Positions 33,726 to 43,199 of a stretch of 64,000 nucleotides of DNA are shown piece after piece. The notes under the pieces were generated by a model. It had not been told where the DNA came from. It did not search any database and saw only the letters and a program-made list of their open reading frames with translations. A program made the translations under genes and the position numbers. This DNA comes from Arthrobacter sp. ZGTC131 (GTDB lineage Bacteria; Actinomycetota; Actinomycetes; Actinomycetales; Micrococcaceae), in NCBI RefSeq assembly GCF_002929275.1, contig NZ_PJIK01000007.1, positions 152,729-216,728 on the forward strand, written 5' to 3'. The first letter of the stretch is position 1. Each line of letters starts with the position of its first letter.

Positions 33726-35825
33726 ATGAGTCTTGCGCAGGAGATCAACCGCGTCGTTGCGCCCTTTGAGGTCATCAGCGAATTCAAGCCGGCCGGCGAC
33801 CAGCCGGCGGCCATCGCCGAACTCACCGAGCGAATCAAGAACGGCGAGAAGGATGTGGTGCTCCTGGGCGCCACGGGTACCGGAAAGAGCGCGACCACCG
33901 CCTGGCTGATCGAGCAGGTCCAGCGGCCCACCCTGGTGATGGTCCAGAACAAAACCCTCGCCGCGCAGCTGGCCAACGAGTTCCGCGAACTGCTGCCTAA
34001 CAACGCGGTGGAGTACTTCGTCTCCTACTACGACTACTACCAGCCCGAGGCCTACGTCGCCCAGACGGACACCTTCATTGAGAAGGACTCATCCGTCAAC
34101 GAGGAAGTGGAACGGCTCCGGCACTCCGCCACCAACGCGCTGCTGACCCGCCGCGACGTGATCGTGGTGGCCACCGTCTCCTGCATTTATGGCCTCGGCA
34201 CGCCGGAAGAGTACATCGCCGGCATGGTGACGCTCCGCAAGGGGGCGGAGATGAACCGCGACGACCTTCTCCGGAAATTCGTCTCCATGCAGTACACCCG
34301 CAACGACATGGACTTCCACCGCGGCACGTTCCGCGTCCGCGGCGACACCGTGGAAATCATTCCCATGTACGAAGAACTCGCCATCCGGATCGAGTTCTTC
34401 GGCGACGAGATCGAGAACATCTACACGCTGCACCCGCTCACCGGGGAGGTCATCCGGGACGAGACCGAGATGTACGTCTTCCCGGCCTCGCACTACGTGG
34501 CCGGCCCGGAACGCATGAGCCGGGCGATCAAGAGAATCGAAGACGAACTGGCCGAGCGGCTCGCCGTGCTGGAAGGCCAGAACAAGCTGGTCGAGGCCCA
34601 GCGGCTCCGGATGCGCACCACGTACGACCTCGAAATGATGCAGCAGATGGGCTTCTGCAACGGCATCGAGAACTATTCGTCGCACATCGACGGCCGCGCC
34701 CGCGGAACCGCGCCGCACTGCCTCATCGACTACTTCCCGGACGACTTCCTGCTGGTGATTGATGAATCCCACGTCACCGTGCCGCAGATCGGCGCCATGT
34801 ACGAGGGCGACATGTCGCGCAAGCGGAACCTTGTGGACCACGGCTTCCGGCTGCCCTCTGCGATGGACAACCGCCCGCTGAAATGGGACGAGTTCCAGGA
34901 CCGCGTGGGCCAGGCCGTCTACTTGTCCGCCACCCCGGGCAAGTACGAGCTCGGCAAGGCGGACGGTTTCGTCCAGCAGATCATCCGTCCCACCGGCCTC
35001 ATCGATCCCGAAGTCGTGGTCAAGCCCACCAAGGGCCAGATCGACGACCTCCTGGGTGAGATCCGGAACCGCACCGACAAGAACGAACGCGTCCTGGTCA
35101 CCACGCTCACCAAGCGGATGGCCGAGGACCTCACGGACTACCTGCTGGGGCACGGCGTCAAAGTGGAGTACCTGCACTCGGACGTGGACACCCTGCGCCG
35201 TGTGGAGCTGCTTCGTGAACTGCGGATGGGAACGTTCGACGTCCTGGTTGGCATCAACCTGCTCCGTGAGGGCCTGGACCTTCCCGAGGTGTCCCTCGTG
35301 AGCATCCTCGACGCCGACAAGGAAGGCTTCCTTAGGTCGTCCACGTCGCTGATCCAGACCATCGGCCGTGCGGCCAGGAACGTGTCCGGCGAGGTGCACA
35401 TGTACGCGGACCGGATCACCGACTCCATGGCGCATGCCATCGACGAAACCAACCGGCGCCGCGCCATCCAGGTCGCCTACAACACCGCGAACGGCGTGGA
35501 CCCGCAGCCGCTGCGGAAGAAGATCGCCGACATCACCGACCAACTTGCCAAGGAGGACGCCGACACGCAGGAACTGCTGAACAACAACCGCCTGGCGAAG
35601 GGCGGCAAACGGGGCAAGTCGGCGGCCAAGGGTGCGGCCACGGTGCGGGCGGACGGGCTCGCGGCCGCCCCCGCCGAGGACCTGGTGGGGCTCATCGAAC
35701 AGCTGACGGAGCAGATGCACGGCGCCGCATCCGAGCTGCAGTTCGAGCTGGCCGCCCGCCTCCGCGACGAAGTGAGCGAGCTGAAAAAGGAACTCCGCCA
35801 GATGCACGCAGCCGGGCACGCCTGA
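33726..35825 (+). CDS. uvrB: Excinuclease ABC subunit B
   Basis: The 699-residue helicase-like subunit of nucleotide excision repair, which verifies damage after UvrA loading and hands it to UvrC. Walker A is [12 protein letters not shown] (about residues 38-49), the beta-hairpin region has [20 protein letters not shown], and helicase motifs include IDESHV, LSATPG and [11 protein letters not shown]-terminal UVR motif (about 655-690: [19 protein letters not shown]) binds UvrC/UvrA. An Ala/Lys-rich linker lies before it. It is transcribed apart from uvrA and uvrC, both far downstream. Confidence 0.97.
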   Translation: MSLAQEINRVVAPFEVISEFKPAGDQPAAIAELTERIKNGEKDVVLLGATGTGKSATTAWLIEQVQRPTLVMVQNKTLAAQLANEFRELLPNNAVEYFVSYYDYYQPEAYVAQTDTFIEKDSSVNEEVERLRHSATNALLTRRDVIVVATVSCIYGLGTPEEYIAGMVTLRKGAEMNRDDLLRKFVSMQYTRNDMDFHRGTFRVRGDTVEIIPMYEELAIRIEFFGDEIENIYTLHPLTGEVIRDETEMYVFPASHYVAGPERMSRAIKRIEDELAERLAVLEGQNKLVEAQRLRMRTTYDLEMMQQMGFCNGIENYSSHIDGRARGTAPHCLIDYFPDDFLLVIDESHVTVPQIGAMYEGDMSRKRNLVDHGFRLPSAMDNRPLKWDEFQDRVGQAVYLSATPGKYELGKADGFVQQIIRPTGLIDPEVVVKPTKGQIDDLLGEIRNRTDKNERVLVTTLTKRMAEDLTDYLLGHGVKVEYLHSDVDTLRRVELLRELRMGTFDVLVGINLLREGLDLPEVSLVSILDADKEGFLRSSTSLIQTIGRAARNVSGEVHMYADRITDSMAHAIDETNRRRAIQVAYNTANGVDPQPLRKKIADITDQLAKEDADTQELLNNNRLAKGGKRGKSAAKGAATVRADGLAAAPAEDLVGLIEQLTEQMHGAASELQFELAARLRDEVSELKKELRQMHAAGHA

Positions 35826-35828
35826 GGC

Positions 35829-35900
35829 TGACGCGGCCGCACACCCTGAGTGTGACGCAGCACCCATGCCCGAGTGTGACGCGGCCGGCACGTCGTGGAC
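35829..35900. repeat. 24-bp tandem repeat after uvrB
   Basis: Three units begin with TGACGCGGCC or TGACGCAGC at 35829, 35853 and 35877, exactly 24 bp apart, the first two ending GAGTG. The third is degenerate after 10 bp. It lies between the uvrB stop and the terC leader promoter. Confidence 0.7.
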
Positions 35901-35917
35901 GCGGGCAGCGCCGCGTC

Positions 35918-36055
35918 TAAGGTAAAGTTGAGGTCACGTAGGGGAGTATCCCAAGCGCTACGGACGTCAACACGCAAGGCACAGATGCCTTGCCGGGCGT
36001 AGCGGGCAACCAATTCAGCACCAAGTGCACAGGTTCGCCGGAGAGACTTACACCA
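35918..36055 (+). ncRNA. Candidate yybP-ykoY manganese riboswitch with its promoter, terC leader
   Basis: A possible promoter (GTGGAC at 35895-35900, 17 bp, TAAGGT at 35918-35923) is followed by a leader with the class hallmarks: TAGGGGAGTAT at 35939-35949 (conserved loop GGGGAGUA) and CCGGAGAGACTTACACC at 36038-36054 (the partner loop with AGAC). Between them are stem CAAGGCA/TGCCTTG (35975-35981, 35986-35992) and the pairing GCGCTACG (35955-35962) with CGTAGCG (35999-36004 area). This class senses Mn2+ and often precedes TerC/Alx and MntP genes, as here. The exact fold and helix limits need a covariance model. Confidence 0.8.
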
Positions 36056-36084
36056 GTTTTCTGTACCCTGCGAAAGGTAACTCT

Positions 36085-37110
36085 GTGCAACTTCCCGTCT
36101 GGTTTGAGGTCGGCTCGTTCGTCGTCCTCGGCATCATCCTCCTGATGGACCTGCTTCTGGTGCTGCGGCGCCCCCACGAGCCCTCCATGAGGGAAGCCGG
36201 CCTTTGGGTTGCCTTCTACGTGGCGCTGGCCCTCGTGTTTGCCGGTGCCATGTTCATGTTTGCCGGCGCTGAGTACGGCGGCCAGTTCGTCGCAGGCTGG
36301 GTGACGGAATACAGCCTCAGCATCGACAACCTCTTCGTCTTCATCATCATCATGGCGCGCTTCTCGGTGCCCCGTAAGTACCAGCAGGAAGTGCTGATGG
36401 TGGGCATCATCATCGCGCTGATCCTGCGCGGCATCTTCATCCTGCTCGGTGCCATCGTGATCGAGCAGTTCAGCTGGGTCTTCTACATCTTCGGCGCGTT
36501 CCTGCTCTGGACCGCCTGGAAGCAGGCCCAGGATGAGGGCGAAGACGAGGAAGACAAGGAGAACGCGATCATCGCGAAGCTCCGCAAGGTCATCCCCATG
36601 TCGGAGAAGTTCGACGGCGGCAAGCTGCGCACCACGGTCGACGGCAAGAAGGTCTTCACCCCCATGCTGGTCGTCTTTGTCACCATCGGCATGACGGACC
36701 TGCTGTTCGCCGTGGACTCCATTCCGGCCATCTTCGGCCTGACCCAGAGCGCGTTCATCGTCTTCACCGCGAACATCTTTGCGCTGATGGGCCTCCGCCA
36801 GCTGTACTTCCTGCTCGGCGGGCTGATGAACCGCCTCGTGTACCTCAAGCACGCGCTGTCCATCATCCTGGCGTTCATCGGCGTGAAGCTGGTCCTGCAC
36901 GCCATGCACGTCAACGAGCTTCCGTTCATCAACGGCGGGCACCACATCGAGTGGGCGCCGGAGATCCCCACCTACGTCTCCCTCGCGGTCATCGTGGGCA
37001 CCATCATCATCGCCGTAATCGCCAGCCTGGTCAGCTCGGGCGCGCAGAAGGCAAAGCTGGACGCCCGCCTCGAGGAGGACGCCCGGAAGAGCCTGAGCGA
37101 CGTCGACTAA
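36085..37110 (+). CDS. TerC/Alx-family membrane protein (probable manganese exporter)
   Basis: A 341-residue integral membrane protein with about nine spans. The family signature TEYSLSIDNLFVFIIIMARF (acidic residue in the first conserved segment) and FTPMLVVFVTIGMTDLLFAVDSIPAIF (second acidic motif) are both intact, with a charged cytosolic loop (EGEDEEDKENAIIAKL) between halves. TerC/Alx proteins export Mn2+, sometimes loading secreted metalloenzymes. The GTG at 36085 is preferred over 36025 because GAAAGG sits 7 nt upstream and the upstream frame overlaps the riboswitch. It is followed by a strong terminator. Confidence 0.9.
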   Translation: MQLPVWFEVGSFVVLGIILLMDLLLVLRRPHEPSMREAGLWVAFYVALALVFAGAMFMFAGAEYGGQFVAGWVTEYSLSIDNLFVFIIIMARFSVPRKYQQEVLMVGIIIALILRGIFILLGAIVIEQFSWVFYIFGAFLLWTAWKQAQDEGEDEEDKENAIIAKLRKVIPMSEKFDGGKLRTTVDGKKVFTPMLVVFVTIGMTDLLFAVDSIPAIFGLTQSAFIVFTANIFALMGLRQLYFLLGGLMNRLVYLKHALSIILAFIGVKLVLHAMHVNELPFINGGHHIEWAPEIPTYVSLAVIVGTIIIAVIASLVSSGAQKAKLDARLEEDARKSLSDVD

Positions 37111-37127
37111 GCGTTCCGCTTTTCACT

Positions 37128-37167
37128 GGCAACCCCGGTCACTCTGTGGCCGGGGTTGCCGCTTTTA
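37128..37167 (+). terminator. terC terminator
   Basis: GGCAACCCCGG (37128-37138) and CCGGGGTTGCC (37150-37160) form an 11-bp stem followed by GCTTTTA. Confidence 0.85.
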
Positions 37168-37195
37168 ACCCGTGCTTACCGCGCCCCTCGCGGAC

Positions 37196-37201
37196 TATGC
37201 T
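37196..37201 (+). promoter_or_regulatory. -10 element of the MFS gene, leaderless
   Basis: TATGCT is followed by CGGAGG (6 nt) and the ATG at 37208. The GGAGG run touches the ATG, too close to serve as a Shine-Dalgarno. Confidence 0.5.
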
Positions 37202-37207
37202 CGGAGG

Positions 37208-38587
37208 ATGGCGACCACTTCCCGGGCGGAGCCGGACCAGGCGCAGGTACAGCGGCGTACCGTGATGCTCCTGGGCGCCGCACAGCTCCTCAGCGGAATC
37301 GGCACGGGAGCAACCGTCTCCATCGGCTCCCTGCTGGCCGTCGACCTGACCGGTTCCGAGTCATGGGCCGGTTCAGTCGCCACGATGATGACCCTCGCCG
37401 CCGCCCTTGCTGCGCTGCCTTTGGCCTCCCTCGCCGAACGCCGCGGACGCCGGGTGGGCCTGGCCACAGGACTTGCGGCAGCCCTCGTGGGCGCCTTGCT
37501 GATCGTCGGGGCCGTGGTCTCCGGAATCTTTGTCTTCCTGGCCGTCGGCGCGGCCGGTGTCGGCGTCGGTACGGCCGCCAACCTGCAGGCCCGGTTCGCC
37601 GCCGTCGACCTCGCTGACCCGGAACACCGCGGCCGATCGCTGTCCGCCGTCGTCTGGGCCATCACGATCGGAGCCGTCGCCGGGCCCAACCTCATCCAGC
37701 CGGGCGCCGTCGTGGGCCAGACGCTGGGGCTGCCGCCCATCGCCGGACCGTTCGTGATCTCTGCGGCGGGACTGCTGCTGGCCACTGTCCTGTTGGTCGT
37801 CGGGCTCCGCCCCGACCCGCTGCTCTTCGCCCGTCGGCTTGCGGCGACCGGGGCGGTAGCCGGACCAGCAGCAAGCCCGCCCGCGGGTCCTCCGCGGCTC
37901 GGCGGATCACTGAGCAGGGGCCTGCACGCCATCCGGCATTCACCTGCCGCCATCCTGGCAATGGCCGCCGTCGTCGGGGCCCACGCAGTGATGGTGGGCG
38001 TGATGTCCATGACGCCGCTCCACCTGCAGGCGCTCGTCGCGGGCCCCGGCGGCGCCCACGGCAGCCACACAGCCGCCAGCGACGCCCTGGTCATCATCGG
38101 CTTCACCATCTCGCTGCACATCGCTGGAATGTTTGCGCTCTCGCCCGTACTGGGCTGGCTGACGGACAAGATGGGCAGGCTGCAGACCATCGCCCTGGGC
38201 CTCGGCACCATCGTTTCGGCCGTTCTGGTGGCCGGCTATGGGCAGGGCTCGGCCGGGGCCGTTGCCGTGGGGCTGGTGCTCCTCGGCGTCGGCTGGTCCG
38301 CTGCGACCATCGCCGGGTCGACCCTCCTGGCGGAAAGCGTGGACCAGGACGACCGGGTGGTGGTCCAGGGTGTCTCGGACATGCTGATGGGGGCGGCAGG
38401 TGCTGCCGGCGGCGCGGTGTCGGGCCTGGTCCTCAGCTGGGCCGGATACCTGGGCCTCAACCTGGCCGCAGGCGTGCTCGGCGCCGGGGTCCTGGCCGCC
38501 GCGGTCTTCGTGCTGGTGACCGGGCGTCAGCCTGCCGCCGGGGGTCGGCCCGCCCCGAGCACCGGCCGCGCCGCACCTCCGGACTGA
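37208..38587 (+). CDS. Major facilitator superfamily transporter
   Basis: A 459-residue permease with 12 probable spans. The motif-A loop after the second span, LPLASLAERRGRRVGLATGL, is basic as usual, and the equivalent loop in the second half reads LGWLTDKMGRLQTIALGLG. Spans 6 and 7 are linked by a Pro/Ala/Gly-rich loop (about residues 215-230). The pattern resembles drug/proton antiporters, but the substrate is unknown. Residues before the ATG at 37208 (a GTG at 37172 is possible) are not needed. Confidence 0.88.
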   Translation: MATTSRAEPDQAQVQRRTVMLLGAAQLLSGIGTGATVSIGSLLAVDLTGSESWAGSVATMMTLAAALAALPLASLAERRGRRVGLATGLAAALVGALLIVGAVVSGIFVFLAVGAAGVGVGTAANLQARFAAVDLADPEHRGRSLSAVVWAITIGAVAGPNLIQPGAVVGQTLGLPPIAGPFVISAAGLLLATVLLVVGLRPDPLLFARRLAATGAVAGPAASPPAGPPRLGGSLSRGLHAIRHSPAAILAMAAVVGAHAVMVGVMSMTPLHLQALVAGPGGAHGSHTAASDALVIIGFTISLHIAGMFALSPVLGWLTDKMGRLQTIALGLGTIVSAVLVAGYGQGSAGAVAVGLVLLGVGWSAATIAGSTLLAESVDQDDRVVVQGVSDMLMGAAGAAGGAVSGLVLSWAGYLGLNLAAGVLGAGVLAAAVFVLVTGRQPAAGGRPAPSTGRAAPPD

Positions 38588-38635
38588 CGGCGGCCCGCCC
38601 GGCAGTCCGGGTTGCGCTGCCCCGCGGGCGGCGGG

Positions 38636-39979
38636 TCAGTGCCTGACTGACCGGACCATGCCCAGGAGGCGGCCGAAGATCGCTTCGCCGTCGTCGGCAA
38701 TGCCGTCGTGATGGAAATCCCCGGATTCCCACGCCTGGAGTCCCCGAACTGCCGCGGCGGTCTCGAGGGAGAGCCCGTGCTCCACGTAGATGTCGTCGTG
38801 ATAGACCGCGGCGGCAGCCGGGACCGTATTGGCGGCCAGCTGCGCCGGATCGTAGAGCGGTTTCCAGTCAGACTTGGCCGCCAGCAGCTCGGCCACGTCC
38901 TTGAGCGGGCGAAGCGCGGTGTCCTGGTCGAAGTACCACGGGTAGACCATTTCGCCGGTCAGCAGCACGTCGGAGGCCTCCGGGCTGAATTCGGGAAACT
39001 CCGCCAGGACGCGCCAGGCCGCCCAGTCTGTCGCCGTGCCCTGGCCGTAGATGGATTCGTGCATCAGCGCGTAGAGGGGATTGGCTGCCCGCGAAACCAG
39101 CGAGCGGACCTGTTCCAGAAACGCGTCGGACAGCCGCACGCCGCGGGCCGTCTCCACGAAGGCGTCCTCAAGCAGGTTGTGCAGCGCGTCCACCCGCGTG
39201 TTCCCGCCGAGGTACGAGCCGACCATCTGGAACCGTTCCACCGTGAGGCGTTCGCCGCCGGGTAGGTACTCTTCGGTGATGCGGAGGTGGTGGGCGATCC
39301 GGTTCACGGTCTCCCGGTCTTCCGGATACCAGCCGAAGTACTGGGCATTGCGGGTAGCCACGCGTTTGAAGGTCTCGCGGTAGACCCTGTCAGCGGGTCC
39401 GTTGAGCGGGGCCAGGCCGCCGGTGATCAGGACCTCCCTGAGCCCGGCGGGTGCGAAGGACAGGTACGTGAGCGCGCAAAAGCCGCCGTAGCTCTGCCCG
39501 TAGATGCTCCACGGCTCCGAACCGAGGGCCTGGCGGATCAGCTCGGCGTCAGCCACGATCGAATCGGCCCGGAAGTGCTCGAGGTAGCGTGCCTGGGCGG
39601 CCGCGTCTCCGCGCGCCGGAAGCGTGTTGCGGTCGACGGGGGAGGACAACCCGGTGCCCCGCTGGTCCAGCATGAGAATCCGAAAATCCTTGGCCGCGGC
39701 CTTGCTCCAGCCGCCCAGTGCGGTGAACCGGTTGCCGCGGCCGCCGGGGCCGCCCTGCAGGTACAGGAGCCACGGCAGGTCCGCCGCGTCGGCTTCGCTG
39801 TGCTCTGCGGACACGTACTCCCGGGCGAACACCGTGATGGTCTCCCCGGGGGTGTCGGCGTCCGGCGACGCGAAGTGGTCCAGCGGGACCGTGAAGTAGT
39901 GCTCTGCCGTGCGCATGCCACGGAACTCGTGCCTGGCCCGGACGGTGTGGAATGCCGCGTCCACGGCGGCCTCAGCCAC
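38636..39979 (-). CDS. Alpha/beta hydrolase, prolyl/tripeptidyl aminopeptidase type (S33)
   Basis: The 447-residue protein carries LLYLQGGPGGRGNRF (oxyanion-loop variant of HGGPG), MLDQRGTGLSSPVDR, and the nucleophile elbow IYGQSYGGFCALTYLS with Ser in GQSYGG. The Asp and His come near VLLTGEMVYPWYFDQDTALRP and AAAVYHDDIYVEHGLS. Enzymes of this type release N-terminal proline or longer peptides from short peptides. The GTG at 39979 lies within the upstream acetyltransferase gene (8-bp overlap), so the two are coupled. No signal peptide is visible, so it is cytoplasmic. Confidence 0.88.
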   Translation of the reverse strand: MAEAAVDAAFHTVRARHEFRGMRTAEHYFTVPLDHFASPDADTPGETITVFAREYVSAEHSEADAADLPWLLYLQGGPGGRGNRFTALGGWSKAAAKDFRILMLDQRGTGLSSPVDRNTLPARGDAAAQARYLEHFRADSIVADAELIRQALGSEPWSIYGQSYGGFCALTYLSFAPAGLREVLITGGLAPLNGPADRVYRETFKRVATRNAQYFGWYPEDRETVNRIAHHLRITEEYLPGGERLTVERFQMVGSYLGGNTRVDALHNLLEDAFVETARGVRLSDAFLEQVRSLVSRAANPLYALMHESIYGQGTATDWAAWRVLAEFPEFSPEASDVLLTGEMVYPWYFDQDTALRPLKDVAELLAAKSDWKPLYDPAQLAANTVPAAAAVYHDDIYVEHGLSLETAAAVRGLQAWESGDFHHDGIADDGEAIFGRLLGMVRSVRH

Positions 39980-40472
39980 GGACGCCCGCCTCGGCCCGGG
40001 TTCCGAACGCGGCAAGCGCCGGGCCGGTGAGCCGGAACGTGGACCATTCCTCCATCGGGAGTGCGCCCAGCTTCCGGTAGAAGTTGATCGACGGCTCGTT
40101 CCAATCCAGGACGCTCCACTCCACGCGCGCATAACCGCGTTCGACGGCGGTTGCCGCTAAATGCTGCAGAAGGGCCTTTCCGTGGCCCTCGCCGCGCGCG
40201 TCAGGCGTGACGTAGAGATCCTCCAGGTAGATGCCGTGGACGCCTTCCCATGTCGAGTAGTTCAGGAACCACAGCGCGAAGCCCTGGACCTCGCCGGCGT
40301 CGTTCTCGGCCATGTTGGCGAACACCCGCGGGTGGTCGCCGAAAAGCACTTCCGTGAGCATTTCCGGCGTGTTCCGGACGGCGTCCGGCTCCTTTTCATA
40401 GATGGCCAGTTCGTGGATCATCTGCAGGATTGCCGGGACATCGGACGGAGTTGCGGGACGGATTACGCTCAT
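39972..40472 (-). CDS. GNAT acetyltransferase, diamine/thialysine acetyltransferase-like
   Basis: A 166-residue GNAT enzyme. The acetyl-CoA loop is DARGEGHGKALLQHLA (Q/RxxGxG/A), and the segments FLNYSTWEGVHGIYLEDLYV, VEWSVLDWNEPSINFYRKLGA match the spermidine/spermine and thialysine N-acetyltransferase subgroup. The likely substrates are polyamines or amino-acid analogues. The ATG at 40472 follows TAAGCT by six bases with no Shine-Dalgarno. Its end overlaps the peptidase gene, and it lies 40 bp after the helicase gene on the same strand. Confidence 0.88.
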   Translation of the reverse strand: MSVIRPATPSDVPAILQMIHELAIYEKEPDAVRNTPEMLTEVLFGDHPRVFANMAENDAGEVQGFALWFLNYSTWEGVHGIYLEDLYVTPDARGEGHGKALLQHLAATAVERGYARVEWSVLDWNEPSINFYRKLGALPMEEWSTFRLTGPALAAFGTRAEAGVRG

Positions 40473-40478
40473 GTTCCG

Positions 40479-40484
40479 AGCTTA
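40479..40484 (-). promoter_or_regulatory. -10 element of the GNAT gene, leaderless
   Basis: On the minus strand TAAGCT is followed by CGGAAC (6 nt) and ATG, so the acetyltransferase-peptidase pair has its own promoter inside the gap after the helicase gene. Confidence 0.55.
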
Positions 40485-40512
40485 CTTGGTCGTTCCGGGG
40501 CGGGCCTGGCGG

Positions 40513-43059
40513 TCAGAGCCGGTTAACGTCAGTCACCCGGACCACGGCGGTGCCGGTTTCGTCCGAGGTGGCAAGATCAACCTCGGCCGAGATGCCCCAG
40601 TCGTGGTTGCCCGCGGGGTCCTCAAAGATCTGGCGGACCTTCCACAAATCCGGGCCCTCGGTGATCATCAGCAGTCCCGGCCCGCGGGCGTCGGGGCCGG
40701 TGCCGATGTCGTCGTGTTCGTCGAAGTAGTCGTCCAGCACGTCTTCCCAGCGGTCCGCGTCCCAGCCTGCATCGCCGTCGAGCTCGCCCAGCGCGGCGGC
40801 GTCCTCGTCCGCGAAAAGCTCCACGCGCCGGAACATCTCGTTCCGGACCATGACCCGGAACGCCCGGATGTTCGATGTCAGCGACGGCGGCGGGGGAGGC
40901 GGGGCATCATGGGGAGTCGGCGCCGCCCCGGACGTCAGTTCCTCCCACTCGTCCAGCAGGCTCGAATCGACCTGGCGCACCAGTTCGCCCAGCCAGGCTA
41001 TGAGGTCCTCAAGGTCCTCACGGAGGGCGTCCTGCGGAACCGTCTGCCGCAGGGCCTTGAAGCCGTCGGCGAGGTAGCGGAGCACGATGCCTTCGGAGCG
41101 GGCCAGGCCGTAGAACTGGACGAATTCGCCGAAGTTCATGGCCCGTTCGTACATGTCCCGGATGATCGACTTCGGGGCAAGCTCGAAGTCGCCCACCCAC
41201 GGCGCGGCCTTGCGGTACACCTCGAAGGCCTCGGTGAGGATCTCGCCGAGCGGCTGCGGGTAGGTGACTTCATCGAGCATGGCCATGCGCTGGTCGTACT
41301 CGATGCCGTCGGCCTTCATCGCCGCGATGGCTTCGCCGCGGGCCTTCTTCTGTTGGGCCGAGAGGATCTGCCGAGGCTTTTCCAGCGTCGCTTCGATGAC
41401 CGAGACCACGTCCAGGGCATACGACGGCGATTCCGGGTCCAGGAGTTCCAGGGCGGCCAACGCAAACGGGGAGAGCGGCTGGTTAAGGGCGAAGTTGGCC
41501 TGCAGGTGAACGGTGAGCCGCACGGTGCGCCCGTCCGCATGCTGCTCGGCGGCCGGGATGCGTTCCACCACTTCGGCGGCGAGGAGTTCGCGGTAGACGG
41601 ACAGCGCCTTCTTCATGAGCCGGAGCTGGGAAGACCGCGGTTCATGGTTTTCGGTGAGCAGGCGCCGGGCGGCCGCGAATGGGTCACCGGGCCGTTCCAT
41701 CAGGTTCATGAGCATCGCGTGGGTCACCGTGAAGCTTGATGTCAGGGGTTCCGGAACGGATTCCACAAGGCGGTTGTAGGTGGGCTCTCCCCAGGAGACG
41801 AATCCTTCCGGCGGCCTCTTCTTGACCACCTGGCGCAGTTTCTTCTGGTCGTCGCCGAACTTGGCGGTGGCCTTGGCCATCGCCTTGGCGTTTTCCACCA
41901 CATGGTCGGGTGCCTGGACCACCACCGTGCCGGCGGTGTCGTAGCCGGCGCGTCCGGCCCGACCGGCGATCTGGTGGAATTCGCGGGAGTTGAGCAGGCG
42001 GGTGCGCACGCCGTCGTACTTGCTGAGTGCGGTGAGCAGGACGGTCCGGATGGGAACGTTGATCCCCACCCCCAGGGTGTCGGTGCCGCAGATGACCTTC
42101 AGGAGGCCCGCCTGCGCGAGCTGCTCCACGAGCCGGCGGTACTTCGGCAGCATGCCGGCGTGGTGCACGCCGATCCCGTGCCGGACCAGGCGGTTGAGCG
42201 TCTTCCCGAAGCCGGCGGCGAAGCGGAAATTCGCGATGAGCTCGGCGATTTTGTCCTTCTCCTCGCGGCTGCAGACGTTGATGCTCATCAGCGTCTGGGC
42301 ACGCTCTATGGCTTCGGCCTGGCTGAAGTGCACCACGTAGACCGGAGCCTGCTTGGTGGACAGCAGTTCCTCGAGCGTCTCGTGCACGGGGGTCTGGTGG
42401 TAGTAGTAGTGCAGCGGGATGGGCCGCTCGGCGGAGCTGACCGTCGTGGTCGGCCGGCCGGTGAGTTCGGTCATGCCGGCCTCGAAGCGGCTGACGTCGC
42501 CGAGGGTCGCGGACATCAGCAGGAACTGGGCCTGCGGCAGTTCCAGCAGCGGAACCTGCCACGCCCAGCCGCGCTGGGGATCGGAATAGAAGTGGAACTC
42601 ATCCATAATGACCGTGCCGAGTTCCGCCGCGGCGCCTTCGCGCAGTGCGATGTTGGCGAGGATCTCCGCCGTGCAGCAGATGATCGGGGCGTCCTGGTTC
42701 ACCCCCGAATCGCCGGTGATCATCCCCACGTTCTCCGCTCCGAAGATCTCGCACAGGGCAAAGAACTTCTCCGAGACCAGGGCCTTGATGGGGGCGGTGT
42801 AGTAGCTCCGTTCCCCGCGGGCCATGGCCTGGAAATGTGCGGCGATGGCCACCAGTGATTTGCCGGATCCCGTGGGTGTCGCCAGAATCACGTTGGCGCC
42901 GGACGCCAGTTCCATGATGGCTTCGTCCTGGGCGGCATAGAGCGCAAGCCCCCGGCTTTCCGTCCACTCCACGAACCGCATGTACAGCGTGTCGGGGTCG
43001 TTGCCCGTTCCGGTGGTGATCCGTGTGGCCGGGGCGGGGAGCTGTTCAACGAGTTTCAT
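40513..43059 (-). CDS. DEAD/DEAH-box helicase of the DUF3516 (Ski2-like) family
   Basis: The 848-residue protein is an SF2 helicase: Q-region, Walker A in LATPTGSGKSLVA, DEFH box in TVIMDEFHFYSD, SAT in LLMSATLGD and motif VI in IAGRAGRAGYDTAG. A long C-terminal DUF3516 region follows (from about residue 430). Actinobacteria carry two such proteins of Ski2/Mtr4-like type, believed to act on RNA or DNA, with no settled role. The ATG at 43059 is used because the fold begins KLVEQLPAPATRI; upstream in-frame residues lie in the divergent promoter region. TAAGCT, 8 nt upstream, may be its -10. Confidence 0.9.
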   Translation of the reverse strand: MKLVEQLPAPATRITTGTGNDPDTLYMRFVEWTESRGLALYAAQDEAIMELASGANVILATPTGSGKSLVAIAAHFQAMARGERSYYTAPIKALVSEKFFALCEIFGAENVGMITGDSGVNQDAPIICCTAEILANIALREGAAAELGTVIMDEFHFYSDPQRGWAWQVPLLELPQAQFLLMSATLGDVSRFEAGMTELTGRPTTTVSSAERPIPLHYYYHQTPVHETLEELLSTKQAPVYVVHFSQAEAIERAQTLMSINVCSREEKDKIAELIANFRFAAGFGKTLNRLVRHGIGVHHAGMLPKYRRLVEQLAQAGLLKVICGTDTLGVGINVPIRTVLLTALSKYDGVRTRLLNSREFHQIAGRAGRAGYDTAGTVVVQAPDHVVENAKAMAKATAKFGDDQKKLRQVVKKRPPEGFVSWGEPTYNRLVESVPEPLTSSFTVTHAMLMNLMERPGDPFAAARRLLTENHEPRSSQLRLMKKALSVYRELLAAEVVERIPAAEQHADGRTVRLTVHLQANFALNQPLSPFALAALELLDPESPSYALDVVSVIEATLEKPRQILSAQQKKARGEAIAAMKADGIEYDQRMAMLDEVTYPQPLGEILTEAFEVYRKAAPWVGDFELAPKSIIRDMYERAMNFGEFVQFYGLARSEGIVLRYLADGFKALRQTVPQDALREDLEDLIAWLGELVRQVDSSLLDEWEELTSGAAPTPHDAPPPPPPSLTSNIRAFRVMVRNEMFRRVELFADEDAAALGELDGDAGWDADRWEDVLDDYFDEHDDIGTGPDARGPGLLMITEGPDLWKVRQIFEDPAGNHDWGISAEVDLATSDETGTAVVRVTDVNRL

Positions 43060-43199
43060 TGCCTTCCAGCTTAGTGCCAGCACCTCCAGGGCGTGCGTTC
43101 GGACCGGCCCCGCACTAGGCTCGCAATATCCGAACCCTGGCGCAGGCCCGGCCGCGTGCGCCGCGCCAGGTGAAACCTTTCCGACCAACCGGAGGCCAA

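Noticed and set aside
34089-35891. 600-codon open frame antisense to uvrB, and similar long antisense frames over polA, rpsA, kdpD and the helicase gene
   Set aside because: High-GC genes regularly give long open antisense frames; these have no ribosome sites or family motifs, and the sense strand has complete known proteins.
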